Assembly: GCF_003385235.1 (NCBI RefSeq)
Contig: NZ_PQIA01000101.1
Span: 1-36,123 of the forward strand
Reading direction: 5' to 3'
DNA length: 36,123 bases
Source: Amycolatopsis circi
GTDB lineage: Bacteria; Actinomycetota; Actinomycetes; Mycobacteriales; Pseudonocardiaceae
Shown: positions 13,901 to 22,652 of the stretch, one piece after another
How positions within the stretch are numbered: position 1 is the first letter of the stretch
Layout: each line of letters starts with the position of its first letter
Program-made: the position numbers and the translations under genes
Notes under the pieces: model-generated
The model's input: the letters and a program-made list of their open reading frames with translations, nothing else
Told to the model about the DNA's origin: nothing
Database searches by the model: none

Positions 13901-15328
13901 TCACTTGCCGGTGATCTCGTGGTACTTCTTCTCGAGGTCCTCGAGACCGCCGATGCCCAGGAACGCCTGCTCCGGGTAGTGGTCGAAGTCGCCCTTGGTG
14001 ATGCGGTCGAACGACTCGATGGTCTCCGACAGCGGCACGGTCGAGCCCGGGATCTGCGTGAAGGCCTCGGCCACCAGCATGTTCTGCGACAGGAACCGCT
14101 CGATCCGGCGCGCCCGCTGCACGGTCAGCTTGTCCTCTTCGGAAAGCTCGTCCATGCCGAGGATCGCGATGATGTCCTGCAGCTCCTTGTACTTCTGCAG
14201 GATCCGGATGACCTCGGAGGCGACGCGGTAGTGGTCCTCTCCGACGATCGCCGGGTCGAGGATCGTCGACGTCGACGCCAGCGGGTCCACCGCCGGGAAG
14301 ATGCCCTTCTGGAACACCGACCGGGAAAGCTCGGTGGTGGCGTCCAGGTGGGCGAACGTCGCGGCCGGGGCCGGGTCGGTGTAGTCGTCCGCGGGCACGT
14401 AGATCGCCTGCATCGAGGTGATCGAACGGCCCCGGGTCGAGGTGATCCGCTCCTGCAGCTGGCCCATCTCGTCCGCCAGCGTCGGCTGGTAGCCCACGGC
14501 CGAAGGCATGCGGCCCAGCAGGGTCGACACCTCGGAACCGGCCTGGGTGAACCGGAAGATGTTGTCGATGAACAGCAGCACGTCCTGGTTCTGGACGTCG
14601 CGGAAGTACTCCGCCATGGTCAGCGCGGACAGCGCGACGCGCATGCGCGTGCCCGGCGGCTCGTCCATCTGGCCGAACACGAGGGCGGTGTCGTTGATGA
14701 CGCCGTCCTCGGACATCTCCAGGAAGAGGTCGTTGCCCTCGCGGGTGCGCTCGCCGACGCCGGCGAACACCGAGGTGCCGCCGAAGTTGCGGGCGACACG
14801 GGTGATCATTTCCTTGATCAGCACCGTCTTGCCCACGCCCGCGCCGCCGAACAGGCCGATCTTGCCGCCCTGGACGTACGGGGTCAGCAGGTCGACGACC
14901 TTCAGGCCGGTCTCCAGCATCTCCGTCTTGCCTTCGAGCTGGTCGAAGGACGGCGGGTTGCGGTGGATGCCCCAGCGCTCGAGGTCGTCGCCGTAGCCGG
15001 GCTCGTCGAGGCACTCGCCGAGCGCGTTGTAGACGTGGCCCTTGACCTTGTCGCCCACCGGAACGGTGATCGGGCCGCCGGTGTCGGTGACCTCCGCACC
15101 GCGGACGAGGCCGTCTTGGGGCTGCAGCGAAATGGTGCGCACGAGGTTGTCGCCGAGGTGGGCCGCGACCTCGAGCGTCACCGTCTTGCGCAGCTGCTCG
15201 AACTCGATCTCGACCTTGAGCGCGTTGAACTGCTCGGGGACGGAACCGCGCGGGAACTCGACGTCGACGACCGGCCCGGTCACCGAGACGATGCGCCCCT
15301 TGGCGCGCGGGGCTTCAGTACTGGTCAT
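13901..15328 (-). CDS. atpD: ATP synthase F1 beta subunit
   Basis: This 475-aa catalytic beta subunit has Walker A GGAGVGKTVL (about residues 155-165), Walker B region QDVLLFIDNIFRFTQAGSEV, the signature GRMPSAVGYQPTLADEMG and the DELSEEDKL loop near the C-terminus (the DELSEED lever). ATG 15328 is used; it overlaps the atpG stop (TGATG), so translation is coupled. A TTG one codon upstream is possible but unnecessary. It forms the hexamer with AtpA. Confidence 0.97.
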   Translation of the reverse strand: MTSTEAPRAKGRIVSVTGPVVDVEFPRGSVPEQFNALKVEIEFEQLRKTVTLEVAAHLGDNLVRTISLQPQDGLVRGAEVTDTGGPITVPVGDKVKGHVYNALGECLDEPGYGDDLERWGIHRNPPSFDQLEGKTEMLETGLKVVDLLTPYVQGGKIGLFGGAGVGKTVLIKEMITRVARNFGGTSVFAGVGERTREGNDLFLEMSEDGVINDTALVFGQMDEPPGTRMRVALSALTMAEYFRDVQNQDVLLFIDNIFRFTQAGSEVSTLLGRMPSAVGYQPTLADEMGQLQERITSTRGRSITSMQAIYVPADDYTDPAPAATFAHLDATTELSRSVFQKGIFPAVDPLASTSTILDPAIVGEDHYRVASEVIRILQKYKELQDIIAILGMDELSEEDKLTVQRARRIERFLSQNMLVAEAFTQIPGSTVPLSETIESFDRITKGDFDHYPEQAFLGIGGLEDLEKKYHEITGK

Positions 15329-16266
15329 CAATCATCACTTCCTGCTGCGGTGAGCGCGTTCGCGCCACCGACGATTTCGGAGATCTCCTGGGTGATCTGC
15401 GCCTGCCGGGCCTGGTTCATCTCCCGCGTCAGGGTGCCGACCAGGTCGTTCGCGTTGTCCGACGCGGCCTTCATCGCCGTGCGGCGGGCCGCCAGCTCCG
15501 AGGCGGCGGACTCCAGCAGCGCCGAGTACAGCCGGGTGTTGATGTACTTCGGCAGCAGCGCGGAGAGCAGCTTGTCGGCGCTGGGCTCGAACTCGTAGCT
15601 CGGCAGCAGACCGGCCGGCTTCTCGTCCTCGCCGTCGGAGTACTCGACCTCCAGCGGTGCGACCCGCTTGGCGACCGGGCGCTGCGTCAGCATCGACACG
15701 AACTCGGTGTAGACGACGTGGATCTCGTCCACGCCGGTGATGCCGTCCGCGTTGCCCGAAGCGTCATCCACACCCGAGTTGAAGGACTGCACCAACGTCT
15801 CGGCGGCCGCGACCGCGTCCCGGTAGGCAGGCTGGTCGGAGAAGCCCGTCCAGCTGCCCGCCACCGCGCGGTTGCGGAACCGGTAGTAGTTCAGGCCCTT
15901 GCTGCCGGTGGTGTAGACGTCGACCTCCTTGCCTTCCTTCTTCAGGAGGGCAAGCAGCTCTTCGGTCGCCTTCAGCACATTGGAGTTGTAACCGCCGCAC
16001 TGGCCCTTGTCACTGGTGACGACCAGGACGGCGGCGCGCTTCGGGTTCGGGCGCTCGACCAGGAGCGGGTGGTCGAGGTTGGCCGCCGCGCCGGCCAGCG
16101 CCGAGAGCACCTTGGTGATCTCGTCCGCGTACGGCCGGGAAGCGGCGACCTTCGCGCGCGCCTTGGTGATGCGCGCGGTGGCGATGAGTTCCATCGCCTT
16201 GGTGATCTTGCCGATCGACTTCGTCGCCTTGATGCGCGAGCGAAGCTCCCGGAGTTGTGCGGCCAT
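15328..16266 (-). CDS. atpG: ATP synthase F1 gamma subunit
   Basis: This 312-aa rotor shaft has the N-terminal coiled coil AQLRELRSRIKATKSIGKIT and the conserved C-terminal ending QITQEISEIVGGANAL. A mid-protein insertion rich in Gly/Asp (NSGVDDASGNADGITG) precedes VDEIHVVYTEF. A comparable loop is reported from mycobacterial gamma subunits, where it helps to suppress ATP hydrolysis. The stop overlaps the atpD start; the start is 11 bp past the atpA stop. Confidence 0.96.
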   Translation of the reverse strand: MAAQLRELRSRIKATKSIGKITKAMELIATARITKARAKVAASRPYADEITKVLSALAGAAANLDHPLLVERPNPKRAAVLVVTSDKGQCGGYNSNVLKATEELLALLKKEGKEVDVYTTGSKGLNYYRFRNRAVAGSWTGFSDQPAYRDAVAAAETLVQSFNSGVDDASGNADGITGVDEIHVVYTEFVSMLTQRPVAKRVAPLEVEYSDGEDEKPAGLLPSYEFEPSADKLLSALLPKYINTRLYSALLESAASELAARRTAMKAASDNANDLVGTLTREMNQARQAQITQEISEIVGGANALTAAGSDD

Positions 16267-16277
16267 GGGCTACCAGC

Positions 16278-17915
16278 TCACTTCTTCGGGGCGGGCTTGT
16301 TGACCTTGACGGTCTCCTGCCCGACCTTCTCGGCGGCCATCGCGTCGGCGTTCGACTCCAGCGGCTTGCCCTCGGCGGTGGTGAACTCCTTCTTGAATTC
16401 GTTCACCGCCGCGATCAGCGCGTCGCGGGTGTCGTCCTCGAACTTGCCGGTGTCGCGGATCGCGCCGAGGACCTCGGCGTGCTTGCGCCGCGCCGAGTCG
16501 AGGAACTCGAGGTTGAAGCGGCGCACGTCCTCGGTCGGAACCGAGTCAAAGTAGCCGTTCGTGCCCAGGTACACCGTGGCGACCTGCTCCTCGACCGGAA
16601 TCGGCGAGTACTGCGGCTGCTTGAGCACCTCGTACAGCCGGGCGCCGCGCTCAAGCTGCGCCTTCGACGCGTCGTCCAGGTCCGAGGCGAAGGCGGCGAA
16701 CGCCTCCAGCTCGCGGTACTGGGACAGGTCGATGCGCAGCGAGCCCGCGACGTTCTTCATCGCCTTGACCTGCGCGGCGCCGCCCACGCGGGACACCGAG
16801 ATGCCCACGTCGATGGCCGGGCGCTGGCCGGCGTTGAAGAGGTCCGACTGGAAGAAGCACTGGCCGTCGGTGATCGAGATGACGTTGGTCGGGATGTAGG
16901 CCGACACGTCGTTCGCCTTGGTCTCGATGATCGGCAGACCGGTCAGCGAGCCGGCGCCCAGCTCGTCCGACAGCTTCGCGCACCGCTCGAGGAGACGGGA
17001 GTGCAAGTAGAAGACGTCGCCGGGGAACGCCTCGCGGCCCGGCGGGCGGCGCAGCAGCAGCGAGATCGCGCGGTAGGCGTCGGCCTGCTTGGTCAGGTCG
17101 TCGAACACGATCAGGACGTGCTTGCCCTCGTACATCCAGTGCTGGCCGATGGCCGAGCCGGTGTAGGGGGCGATCCACTTGAAGCCGGCCGAGTCCGAGG
17201 CCGGGGCCGCGACGATGGTGGTGTACTCCATCGCGCCCGCGTCCTCGAGCGCCGACTTCACCGAGGCGATCGTGGAGCCCTTCTGGCCGACCGCGACGTA
17301 GATGCAGCGAACCTGCTTCTTCGGGTCGCCGGTCTCCCAGTTGGCCTTCTGGTTGATGATCGTGTCCACCGCGACCGCGGTCTTGCCGGTCTTGCGGTCG
17401 CCGATGATCAGCTGGCGCTGGCCGCGCCCGATCGGGGTCATCGCGTCGATCGCGGTGATGCCGGTCTGCAGCGGCTCGGCCACCGGCTGGCGCTCGACCA
17501 CCGAGGCGGCCTTGACCTCCAGCGGACGCCGGGTCGTGGTCTCGATCTCGCCGAGGCCGTCGATGGCGTGGCCGAGCGGGTTGACGACCCGGCCGAGGTA
17601 GCCTTCGCCGACCGGCACCGAGAGAACCTGACCGGTCCGCTTGACCTGCTGGCCTTCTTCGATGCTCTCGAAGTCGCCGAGGATGGCCGCACCGATGGAG
17701 CGCGCGTCCAGGTTCAGCGCCACGCCAAGGACGCCGCCCGGGAACTCGAGCAGCTCGTTGGCCATGGCCGAGGGCAGCCCTTCGACGTGGGCGATGCCGT
17801 CACCGGCGTCGGCGACGACGCCGACCTCTTCCCGCTCCACCGAAGGGGCGTAACTCGAGACGTAATTCTCGATCGCGTGGGCGATCTCGTCCGAGGAGAT
17901 CGTCAGCTCCGCCAT
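16278..17915 (-). CDS. atpA: ATP synthase F1 alpha subunit
   Basis: This 545-aa regulatory alpha subunit has Walker A GDRKTGKTAV, the arginine-finger region VSRVGGAAQVKAMK, and RELEAFAAFASDLD. ATG 17915 (MAELTISSDEI) is chosen over a longer frame beginning MHTGQKR, since this is the family N-terminus. It is about 30 residues longer than E. coli alpha; the extra C-terminal tail ends KVNKPAPKK, as in mycobacteria, where the extension restrains ATP hydrolysis. Confidence 0.97.
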   Translation of the reverse strand: MAELTISSDEIAHAIENYVSSYAPSVEREEVGVVADAGDGIAHVEGLPSAMANELLEFPGGVLGVALNLDARSIGAAILGDFESIEEGQQVKRTGQVLSVPVGEGYLGRVVNPLGHAIDGLGEIETTTRRPLEVKAASVVERQPVAEPLQTGITAIDAMTPIGRGQRQLIIGDRKTGKTAVAVDTIINQKANWETGDPKKQVRCIYVAVGQKGSTIASVKSALEDAGAMEYTTIVAAPASDSAGFKWIAPYTGSAIGQHWMYEGKHVLIVFDDLTKQADAYRAISLLLRRPPGREAFPGDVFYLHSRLLERCAKLSDELGAGSLTGLPIIETKANDVSAYIPTNVISITDGQCFFQSDLFNAGQRPAIDVGISVSRVGGAAQVKAMKNVAGSLRIDLSQYRELEAFAAFASDLDDASKAQLERGARLYEVLKQPQYSPIPVEEQVATVYLGTNGYFDSVPTEDVRRFNLEFLDSARRKHAEVLGAIRDTGKFEDDTRDALIAAVNEFKKEFTTAEGKPLESNADAMAAEKVGQETVKVNKPAPKK

Positions 17916-17969
17916 TTCGTTCCCGCTCTCGCTTCTCTTCTGTCCAGTGTGCAAAGTCTGTTGTGCCGC

Positions 17970-18797
17970 TCAGGCCCGGCTCAGCGTGCGGCGCACCGCC
18001 GCCAGCTGCCCGGAGGTGCTGCCGTCGATGACCTCGTCCCCGACGCGGACGACGAGCCCGCCGCCGAGTGCCGGGTCGATCTCGACGTGCAGCGCGATCG
18101 GCCGCCCGTAGATGCCGTCGAGCTTGGTCCCGAGAAGGGCCCGCTGCTCGTCGGTGAGCGCGTTCGCCGAGGTCACGTAAGCGACCGAGCGCTCGCGCCG
18201 TTCGGCGGCCAAGGCGACCAGCTTGTCGAGCCCGTTGCCGACGCCGCGCCCCTTGGCGCGCCGCACGACCTGCTCGACCAGGGTCTCGGTGACCGCGTCG
18301 ACCTTGTCCGCGAACAGCCCGCGGACCAGGGTCCGCTTCGCGTCGGCGGGGGCAGCCGGGGCGGACAGCGCCGCCTCGAGTTCCGGGGCGCCCGCGACGA
18401 TCCGCGCGACCTGGAACAGCTGAGACTCGACGGTTTCGATGTTCCCGGCCTTTTCGGCGGCGGTGAGCAGCGCCGAGCGGCCGATCGATTCGAGCCCGTC
18501 CACCAGCTCGCGGGGACTGGACCAGCGGCTGCCCGCCACGGTGTCGAGCACCTTCAGGGCCTGTTCGCCCAGCTTTCCGTCGAACAGGCGGCGGACCAGG
18601 CCCTGGCGGCTCTCCGGCGCGACCGAAGAATCGCCGACCGCGCGGCGCAGGCCGATTTCGCGGTCAAGGAGGTCGACGACCGAGAGCAGCTCGTCCCCGA
18701 CCGAGACCGACACTGTGGGGTCGGCTCCGGCCAGCACCTCGCCGAGCGAGCGCTCGGCGAGGTCGAGCGCTTCACGGCTCGCAGCATGCAGCGTCAT
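17970..18797 (-). CDS. atpH: ATP synthase delta subunit
   Basis: This 275-aa delta (OSCP-like) subunit joins the b stator to the top of F1. It is longer than the roughly 180-aa E. coli protein, as normal for actinobacteria. The C-terminal signature ALGGGLVVRVGDEVIDGSTSGQL is clear. Unlike in mycobacteria it is not fused to a b-type domain; a separate atpF precedes it by 6 bp. Its ATG directly follows GGAAGTAACCAGAG. Confidence 0.95.
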   Translation of the reverse strand: MTLHAASREALDLAERSLGEVLAGADPTVSVSVGDELLSVVDLLDREIGLRRAVGDSSVAPESRQGLVRRLFDGKLGEQALKVLDTVAGSRWSSPRELVDGLESIGRSALLTAAEKAGNIETVESQLFQVARIVAGAPELEAALSAPAAPADAKRTLVRGLFADKVDAVTETLVEQVVRRAKGRGVGNGLDKLVALAAERRERSVAYVTSANALTDEQRALLGTKLDGIYGRPIALHVEIDPALGGGLVVRVGDEVIDGSTSGQLAAVRRTLSRA

Positions 18798-18803
18798 CTC
18801 TGG

Positions 18804-19352
18804 TTACTTCCCCGCTCCGTTAGTGGCCCCGGCGGTGTCCAGCTCCGCGAGGAACCGGTCGACGGTGCCCCGGCGGCGCGCCTCGTCCTCGAGCGACTCG
18901 CCGACGATGCGGCCGGCCAGCTCGACCGCGTTGCGGCCCATCTCGGCCCGCAGCTCGGCGACGATCTGCGCCTTCTGCGCCTGCAGCTGGGCGTGGCCCT
19001 GCGCCACGATCCGCTGGGATTCGGACTCGGCCTGCTCCCGCAGCTCCGCCTTGATCTGCTCGGCTTCGAGCCGGGCGTCGTCGCGGATCTTCGCTGCTTC
19101 GGAACGGGCGTCCGCCAGCTGCGCCTTGTACTCCGACAGCGCCTTCTCGGCCTCTGCCTGAGCCTTCTCGGCCTTCTCGATCCCGCCTTCGATCTTCTGC
19201 GCCCGCTCCTCGTACGTCTTCTCGAAACGAGGGACGACGTACTTCTTGAGGATGAACAGCAGGATCAGGAAGGCGACGATGCCGAGGATCAGTTCCGAGA
19301 TGTCCGGAACGATCGGGTTCTCTGATGCGAGCACCACTTCGGTCTTCAGCAC
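18804..19352 (-). CDS. atpF: ATP synthase Fo b subunit
   Basis: This 182-aa stator b subunit has one N-terminal membrane helix (SELILGIVAFLILLFILKKYV, about 19-39), then a long charged coiled coil (EGGIEKAEKAQAEAEKALSEY and so on) that dimerises and binds delta. The 28-bp gap to atpE is normal. The short hydrophobic stretch before the helix (TEVVLASENPIVP) is not cleaved in this family. Confidence 0.95.
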   Translation of the reverse strand: MLKTEVVLASENPIVPDISELILGIVAFLILLFILKKYVVPRFEKTYEERAQKIEGGIEKAEKAQAEAEKALSEYKAQLADARSEAAKIRDDARLEAEQIKAELREQAESESQRIVAQGHAQLQAQKAQIVAELRAEMGRNAVELAGRIVGESLEDEARRRGTVDRFLAELDTAGATNGAGK

Positions 19353-19380
19353 AACGTCTCCTTACGCGAGAGCGGACGAC

Positions 19381-19635
19381 TCAGGCGGAGGCGATGAAGT
19401 AGATGACGATACCGATCAGGGCCAGCACCTCGGTGAGCACGAAGGTGGCGTAACCGATGCCCTGCAGCTTGCTCTGGGCCTCCGGCTGGCGGGCGGTGCC
19501 GTTGATCACCGCGGCGAAGATCAGACCCACACCAATACCGGGGCCGATCGCGCCCAGGCCGTAGCCGATCGCCGCGAGGCCCTTGTTGATGCTGACGGCT
19601 TCGGCGGCCTGCTGGGCCAGAACGATGTTGCTCAC
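19381..19635 (-). CDS. atpE: ATP synthase Fo c subunit
   Basis: This 84-aa two-helix proteolipid forms the proton-driven c-ring. The Gly-rich first helix contains GLGAIGPGIGVGLIF, the polar loop is ARQPEAQ, and the proton carboxylate is Glu69 in the second helix (FVLTEVLALIG). There is no Na+-type Gln in helix 1, so proton coupling is expected. AAGGGAAACG precedes the ATG. Confidence 0.96.
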   Translation of the reverse strand: MSNIVLAQQAAEAVSINKGLAAIGYGLGAIGPGIGVGLIFAAVINGTARQPEAQSKLQGIGYATFVLTEVLALIGIVIYFIASA

Positions 19636-19693
19636 GAGCGTTTCCCTTCACTTCGGTCCGCGCACTCACGCGGATCGGGGTCTTTAGGTGTTC

Positions 19694-20479
19694 TCAGTGC
19701 TCCGACGCCAGCGCGGCGCCGATGTACCCCGCGGACAGCAGGGCGAAGATGTACGCCTGAAGGACCTGGATGAAGGCCTCCAGGAACGTCAGGCCGATGG
19801 CGAAGATCCATGCCACCAGCGACACCGGCTTCAGCGCGATGCTCGAGGTCTCGGTCAGCAGGAACGTGCCGCCGAGGGTGAAGACCGCCAGGATCAGGTG
19901 ACCCGCGAACATGGCGGCGAAAACACGGATGGCGAGCGTGAGCGGGTTCAGGAAGAACTTCTCCGCGAACTCGATCACCGCGAACAGCGGCAGCACCGGG
20001 CCGGGGACGCCCGCGGGCGCCAGTTCCTTCTTGAAGTACGAGCCAATGCCGTGCTTCTTGATCCCGGCGTAGTGGTACATCGGGTAGACCACGAGCACCG
20101 ACAACGCGATCGGGAACCCGAAGCGCGCCATGGTGGGGAACTGCAGGAACGGGATGACCCCGTACAGGTTGTTCAGCAGGATGAAGGTGAACAACGCGAA
20201 GATGACCGGCACGAAGCGCTTGAAGTCTTTCGAGCCGATCTGCTCGCGGGCGATGTTGTTGCGCGCGAAGTCGTAGATGAACTCGGCCACGAACTGGCCT
20301 TTGCTCGGGACGACCTTCAGCTTGCGCGTCGCCAGCAGGAAGTACCCCGCGATGATGATCACCGAGAGCACCACCAGGAGCATCGGCTTCGTGACGAAGC
20401 CGAACAACGGCGGCAGCTCAAAGCTTTCGGCGCCAGGGGGCGCGAAGGTCGCACCCTCGGTCAGTACCAGCGCGGCCAC
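19694..20479 (-). CDS. atpB: ATP synthase Fo a subunit
   Basis: This 261-aa polytopic a subunit provides the proton half-channels. The essential arginine is in LAIRVFAAMFAGHL, with the following His in the conserved block; LFAVIEFAEKFFLNP lies just before. Five to six membrane helices are visible. GGGAGGAGCC lies upstream of ATG 20479. A 381-bp non-coding region separates it from atpI, suggesting a promoter for the structural genes. Confidence 0.96.
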   Translation of the reverse strand: MAALVLTEGATFAPPGAESFELPPLFGFVTKPMLLVVLSVIIIAGYFLLATRKLKVVPSKGQFVAEFIYDFARNNIAREQIGSKDFKRFVPVIFALFTFILLNNLYGVIPFLQFPTMARFGFPIALSVLVVYPMYHYAGIKKHGIGSYFKKELAPAGVPGPVLPLFAVIEFAEKFFLNPLTLAIRVFAAMFAGHLILAVFTLGGTFLLTETSSIALKPVSLVAWIFAIGLTFLEAFIQVLQAYIFALLSAGYIGAALASEH

Positions 20480-20860
20480 TGGGCTCCTCCCGGTTCTCCC
20501 GGCCGGCGTTCACTCCGCCGGGGGAATCGTCACGATCTGGACTTAACGTACCCGATACGCATCGGGACGCCGGAGGCGGCGGTACCCACCGTGCGCGGAG
20601 CCAATCAGCCGATCCGCGTACGAGGGATGTCTCGCGTGAACACTGCCCTGCGGTCTACTTCGGACCAGGCGAGAGAGGCGGAACCATCCGGTCGCCACAC
20701 TGCTGATCGCGGTTCGTCGTCGGGAGTGCGCGGCCGAGCCGCCACCCATGACGCGGACCATACCAGCAGGTCAATCAGTGCCGTACAGGCGTACTCCTTA
20801 CCAGCCGAATGGTCCAGGACTTAGGTCCCGGGTCCGGCTGGGACCCTTGTCCCGAATCCG
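20480..20860 (-). promoter_or_regulatory. Upstream region of atpBEFHAGDC with two hairpins
   Basis: No gene is supported in these 381 bp; a 72-codon minus-strand frame lacks family resemblance. Two inverted repeats stand out: CCCGAT-ACGC-ATCGGG (20551-20566), 72 bp before the atpB start, and GGTCCC / GGGACC (20824-20845) just after the atpI stop. The first is a candidate operator or leader hairpin, the second a candidate attenuator between atpI and atpB. No convincing -35/-10 pair is visible. Confidence 0.45.
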
Positions 20861-21352
20861 TCAATTCGAGGTGGGAATGATGGTCGGGATACGCGCTTTG
20901 CGGAATGTCGCGAACTCCACGGCGGCGGCCACGAGAATGGCGACGATCATCGTGATCCCGAGCGAAAGCGGGTGCAGCACGGTGACGCCCTTGAGCAGAG
21001 TGAGCGCGAGGAACAGCAGGATGACCTTCGCCGCGTAACCGCCGAGAGCGATGAGCATCACGAGCGACGGGTCCTGTCCGGCGGATACCTTCATCATGCC
21101 CAGCGTCGACAGCGAGGCGACCATCGCCAGCACGCCGCCGACCAGGGCGCCGAGGAAGCCGTGCAGTCCGTTGAGGACGGTGAAAAGCACGATGCAGACC
21201 AGGATGAACGGAGGGGTGTAGAGCAGCGAGGCGCGCGTCATCGAGCGCGCCAGCTGGCGCACCGGAGCGGCGTGCGGGTTCTCGGGAGCCTTGGCCTGAG
21301 CCGCTGCCTGGGACGTCTCGGGCGTCGTCTCCGGCGTCTCGGTGTCGCTCAC
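20861..21352 (-). CDS. AtpI-like ATP synthase accessory membrane protein
   Basis: This 163-aa protein has an Ala/Pro/Glu-rich soluble N-terminus (about 1-35), then four hydrophobic helices (LLYTPPFILVCIVLFTVL, FLGALVGGVLAMVA, LIALGGYAAKVILLFLAL and a last one ending VEFATFRKARIP). Position directly before atpB and four helices with a GGYAAK motif fit the AtpI/UncI-like group that helps c-ring assembly or ion supply. Sequence conservation of AtpI is weak, so the name rests largely on position. Confidence 0.75.
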   Translation of the reverse strand: MSDTETPETTPETSQAAAQAKAPENPHAAPVRQLARSMTRASLLYTPPFILVCIVLFTVLNGLHGFLGALVGGVLAMVASLSTLGMMKVSAGQDPSLVMLIALGGYAAKVILLFLALTLLKGVTVLHPLSLGITMIVAILVAAAVEFATFRKARIPTIIPTSN

Positions 21353-21403
21353 TGCATTCGCTCCTCGTTCGGTTCGACCCGCCAGTATAGACCGCCCGGG
21401 AAG

Positions 21404-22561
21404 TCAGACTCCGTGGCGGTGCCGGGAACGCAGCCGCGGCACCAGGGAAACGAGCACCGCGACCACCAGCGCGGCGCCAATCGACCAGAACACGACCGGG
21501 CTGTCGAAAATGGTGATCGAGACCGCGCCGAATGACAGGATTCCGGCCCACAAATAGATCAGCAGCACCGCGCGCCGTTGCGAATGGCCGATTTCCAGCA
21601 GCCGGTGGTGCAGATGCATTTTGTCCGCGGCGAACGGGCTCTGCCCGCGCCGCGTGCGCCGCACGACGGCCATCACGAGGTCGAGCACCGGCACGAAAAG
21701 CACCGCCACGACGACCACCAGCGGCGACAGCAGGGCCAGCGCGTCCGAGGCGGAGAACCGGGTGTAGTTGACTCGTCCGCTCGCCGAGGTGGTGGCCCCG
21801 GCGAGCATCAGGCCGATCATCATCGATCCGGAGTCGCCCATGAAAATTTTGGCCGGCTGGAAGTTGTACGGAAGGAAACCGAGACAGGCTCCGGCGAGCG
21901 CGGCGGCGATGAGCGCGGGCGGGTACGAGCCGAAGTCGCCGCCCGCGTTGTCGAGCAGGCCGAGCGAGAACACGCAGGTGGCCGTCGCGGCGATGAAGCC
22001 GAGGCCGCCGGCCAGCCCGTCGAGGCCGTCGACGAAGTTCATCGCGTTGACCATGACGACGACCATGACGACGGTCAGCAGCGCGCCCTGGTTCTTGTCC
22101 AGCACCAGCACCGAGCCGATGGAATCGCCGTTTCCGCCCCACGGCACCCAGAACGACACCCACTGCACGCCGAAGATGACCAGGATCCCGGCGCACATGA
22201 CCTGTCCGGCGAGCTTCGTCCACGCGTCGAGTTCGAACCGGTCGTCCAGAATGCCGATGAGCGAGATGACGCCGGCCGCGAGCAGCACGCCCACCGCGTC
22301 GTAGGAGACGTCGAAACCGTGGCTGAGCGCGGGCAATTGGTGCGCGAGGCCCATCGCCGCGGCGATCCCGAGGTAGATGCCGACGCCGCCCATCCGCGGG
22401 ATCGGCTTGACGTGCACGTCGCGCGCGCGAGGGTTGGCGATCGCGCCGATCCGGATGGCCACGCGCCGCACGACGCCGGTCAGCAGATAGGTCACCGCGG
22501 TCGCGGTCAGCGCGACAAGCAAGTACTCCCGGATCGGGAGAAGTCCTTGGACTACAGGCAT
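21404..22561 (-). CDS. wecA: WecA-like polyprenyl-phosphate GlcNAc-1-phosphate transferase
   Basis: This 385-aa integral membrane enzyme of the MraY/WecA family transfers a sugar-1-phosphate from a UDP-sugar to decaprenyl or undecaprenyl phosphate. In mycolata and relatives it starts arabinogalactan linkage-unit or related wall-glycan synthesis. It has about eleven membrane helices and motifs PIPRMGGVGIYLG, GILDDRFELDAWTKLAGQ, the catalytic loop NAMNFVDGLDGLAGG, FMGDSGSMMIGL and HLHHRLLEIGHSQRRAV, the last typical of WecA rather than MraY. It lies between the tsaC-like gene and atpI, the usual actinobacterial order (often called rfe). Confidence 0.9.
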   Translation of the reverse strand: MPVVQGLLPIREYLLVALTATAVTYLLTGVVRRVAIRIGAIANPRARDVHVKPIPRMGGVGIYLGIAAAMGLAHQLPALSHGFDVSYDAVGVLLAAGVISLIGILDDRFELDAWTKLAGQVMCAGILVIFGVQWVSFWVPWGGNGDSIGSVLVLDKNQGALLTVVMVVVMVNAMNFVDGLDGLAGGLGFIAATATCVFSLGLLDNAGGDFGSYPPALIAAALAGACLGFLPYNFQPAKIFMGDSGSMMIGLMLAGATTSASGRVNYTRFSASDALALLSPLVVVVAVLFVPVLDLVMAVVRRTRRGQSPFAADKMHLHHRLLEIGHSQRRAVLLIYLWAGILSFGAVSITIFDSPVVFWSIGAALVVAVLVSLVPRLRSRHRHGV

Positions 22562-22652
22562 GACCGCGTCACGCCCGCCGGGAGGTCGAAGTCACCGCGC
22601 CACGCTACCGCGCCCGCGTGCGGCCCGGGTGAACGGCAGTCACTTCCCCGGC

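Noticed and set aside
16257..19325. 1022-codon open frame on the plus strand
   Set aside because: It is antisense to atpA, atpH and atpF. High GC removes stop codons from this frame; the protein is Arg/Leu/Asp-rich without family features.
20543..20761. 72-codon minus-strand ORF between atpI and atpB
   Set aside because: It has no recognisable domain, Arg-rich shadow composition and no clear ribosome site; the region is better read as regulatory.
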